NCBI GenBank assembly: GCA_964626405.1
Contig: CAZVFE010000009.1
Location: forward strand, 1-39,943
Length of the DNA stretch: 39,943 nt
Source of the DNA: CAZVFE01 sp964626405
GTDB taxonomy: Bacteria; Bacteroidota; Bacteroidia; Cytophagales; Spirosomataceae
Reading direction: 5' to 3'
Shown: positions 38,670 through 39,943 of the stretch, piece by piece
Numbering within the stretch: the stretch's first letter is position 1
Layout of the letters: each line of letters begins with the position of its first letter
The notes under the pieces: generated by a model
Databases searched by the model: none
What the model was told of the DNA's origin: nothing
What the model saw: the letters and a program-made list of their open reading frames with translations, nothing else
Program-made: the position numbers and the translations under genes

Positions 38670-39943
38670 TTGAAGACTTTTATCAACCATCTCAGGAATG
38701 TCTTCTTGATAATGTGATACATAAATTAAGGAAACCTGTGAATGCTCTATTAAATAATTCATGATTCTTTTTAAATGATGAATCTCTCTTTCAGCTAATC
38801 CTTGCCCTGGTTCATCCAAAATTACCAAGGGAGGATTCTTTACTAAAGCCCTTGCAATCAAGACAAGTTTTTGCTCACCCAAAGAAACCTGATTAAATCT
38901 CTTATCAGTTAAATGTTCAACCCCTAATACTTCCATCCATTTTCTTGATCGCTCCTTCTGTTCTTCGGTCAATTCCTTAAATAGGCCCAAAGAATCTAAT
39001 ATCCCAGAGCCTACCACCGATAAACAACTAATTTGAGATTTAAAATATAAATGCAATTCAGGACTAACAAAACCAATTTTTTTCTTAATCTCCCAAATAC
39101 TCTCTCCGCTTCCCCTTCGCCTATCAAATAACCATAATTTCTGAGAATAACTCTGTGGATTATCCGCCGTTATCATACTCAATAAAGTCGATTTTCCAGA
39201 ACCATTGGGTCCTTTCAAATGCCATGCCTCCCCCCGCTTCATCTCCCAAGAAATTTTATCTAATATGATTTTTTCTTTATATCGAATAGTCGCATCCTCC
39301 ATCTTTACCGCTACCCCAAAATCCTCAAATTTTTTCCTTGATTGAATTAATTCATCCAACAAACCCTTCTTAAATTCAATCAAATTTTCCTTTTTCTTAT
39401 ATGCTGATTTTAACCCAACAAAATCTATTTCTCCCTTTTCTAATACTAATACATGAGAAATAAATTCTGGTATTGCATCATTTGAATGAATTAAAATAAA
39501 AGAAACTCCCTCTTTCCTTGCCATTTCCAAGGCCTTTGTCAATAATTCCCTTCCTTTATTATCTAAACCTAAATAAGGATTATCCAAAATAATAAAATCA
39601 GGATTCTTTAATAAAGCCTGAATAAGCTGTAATCGCTTGTTTTCCCCATTAGACATCTGCAAAGTCGGCCTATTGCGCTTGTCTTCCAAAGAAAATTTTT
39701 CCAACCAAAATTTTACCCTCCTTGGATCCTCCCCCGATAATAATTCCTCAATTGTATAAGCATCCTCTTGATCATGTGCATTAAACCTCTGTTGAAAATA
39801 AAATTCCGTGGTATTCGACCTATTTCTAATGATAGACTGTTGTTCCAATAAAATTATATGAGGATTTTCTTTCCCTAAATTCCAAATCACCTCCCCCTTC
39901 CGAAACATCCTTCCACATAAAGCCTTTGCCAAACTCGTCTTTC
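38664..39943 (-). CDS. Tandem ABC ATPase, ModF-like (5' end outside window)
   Basis: At least 426 residues of an ABC protein that continues past the right edge. The frame is open to 39943 and codes KTSLAKALCGR just inside the edge, the end of a Walker A motif, so a TTG at 39932 is not the true start. The first ATPase has a signature-like MSNGENKRLQLIQALL and Walker B FIILDNP; the second has Walker A GPNGSGKSTLL, signature VSLGEQKLVLIARAL and Walker B LVILDEPGQG. There are no membrane segments. The layout resembles E. coli ModF, whose role in molybdate uptake is unclear. No mod transport genes are in the window. Confidence 0.85.
   Translation of the reverse strand, partial: KTSLAKALCGRMFRKGEVIWNLGKENPHIILLEQQSIIRNRSNTTEFYFQQRFNAHDQEDAYTIEELLSGEDPRRVKFWLEKFSLEDKRNRPTLQMSNGENKRLQLIQALLKNPDFIILDNPYLGLDNKGRELLTKALEMARKEGVSFILIHSNDAIPEFISHVLVLEKGEIDFVGLKSAYKKKENLIEFKKGLLDELIQSRKKFEDFGVAVKMEDATIRYKEKIILDKISWEMKRGEAWHLKGPNGSGKSTLLSMITADNPQSYSQKLWLFDRRRGSGESIWEIKKKIGFVSPELHLYFKSQISCLSVVGSGILDSLGLFKELTEEQKERSRKWMEVLGVEHLTDKRFNQVSLGEQKLVLIARALVKNPPLVILDEPGQGLAEREIHHLKRIMNYLIEHSQVSLIYVSHYQEDIPEMVDKSLQL

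Noticed and set aside
38664..39932. TTG at 39932 as start of the ABC gene
   Set aside because: The frame continues open past it to the window edge and codes the end of a Walker A motif, so the gene is simply truncated.
1..39943. CRISPR arrays, tRNA or rRNA genes, insertion sequences, integrase or phage genes
   Set aside because: No repeat-spacer pattern, cloverleaf, transposase or integrase coding sequence was seen; the window reads as core chromosome with dense coding.

Overview
The window looks like a chromosomal segment of a low-GC member of the Bacteroidota, possibly Cytophagales (the order is a weak inference). The reasons are the AT-rich sequence, start codons preceded by A/T-rich stretches with little Shine-Dalgarno complementarity, several matches to the Bacteroidota -7 promoter element TAnnTTTG, and typical gene content: a CzcA-TolC fusion, BshC, a zinc-free L36, DUF983 and a ComB homologue outside the archaea. 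I see no insertion sequence, integrase, CRISPR array, tRNA or rRNA gene.

Positions 1-12290 (minus strand) hold the merged S10-spc-alpha ribosomal operon: rplC-rplD-rplW-rplB-rpsS-rplV-rpsC-rplP-rpmC-rpsQ-rplN-rplX-rplE-rpsN-rpsH-rplF-rplR-rpsE-rpmD-rplO-secY-map-infA-rpmJ-rpsM, with rpsM cut by the window edge. rpsJ is missing from its usual place before rplC; a structured leader of about 320 nt with a good -7 element is there instead. Several intergenic gaps hold hairpins. The most striking is a near-identical hairpin (14 of 15 core bases, with one compensatory base-pair change) directly before rplE and rplR, the genes for the 5S rRNA-binding proteins L5 and L18.

Positions 12292-15439 (minus) are a tight run: a glutaminyl-cyclase-like M28 protein, gcvT, comB and a DoxX-like protein. 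A short lipoprotein gene runs the other way at 15576-16133. Positions 16111-21431 (minus) are a six-gene overlapping run, dedA-nuoA-bshC-mnmH-cysE-cysM. It joins cysteine synthesis to the cysteine-adding step of bacillithiol synthesis and to a tRNA 2-selenouridine enzyme.

Positions 21548-27388 (plus) are a heavy-metal efflux operon: a small membrane protein, a CzcA pump fused to its own TolC-like outer-membrane partner, and a lipoprotein adaptor. Positions 27393-29247 (minus) encode an aldo/keto reductase whose catalytic His is replaced by Glu, a HAD phosphatase with a broken zinc loop, and a small membrane protein. Positions 29349-35897 (mostly plus) carry DUF983, an LptF/G permease, an EamA transporter, recJ (minus), an LptB-type ATPase, a trans-sulfuration enzyme and a TonB-C-terminal-like protein. 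The last part holds a pirin, class II fructose-bisphosphate aldolase (with a clear terminator), a potassium-channel-like protein, and a tandem ABC ATPase that runs off the right edge.

Sulfur and thiol metabolism recurs (cysE, cysM, bshC, mnmH, comB, the trans-sulfuration enzyme), as does cell-envelope export (secY, LptB, LptF/G, the metal efflux system).
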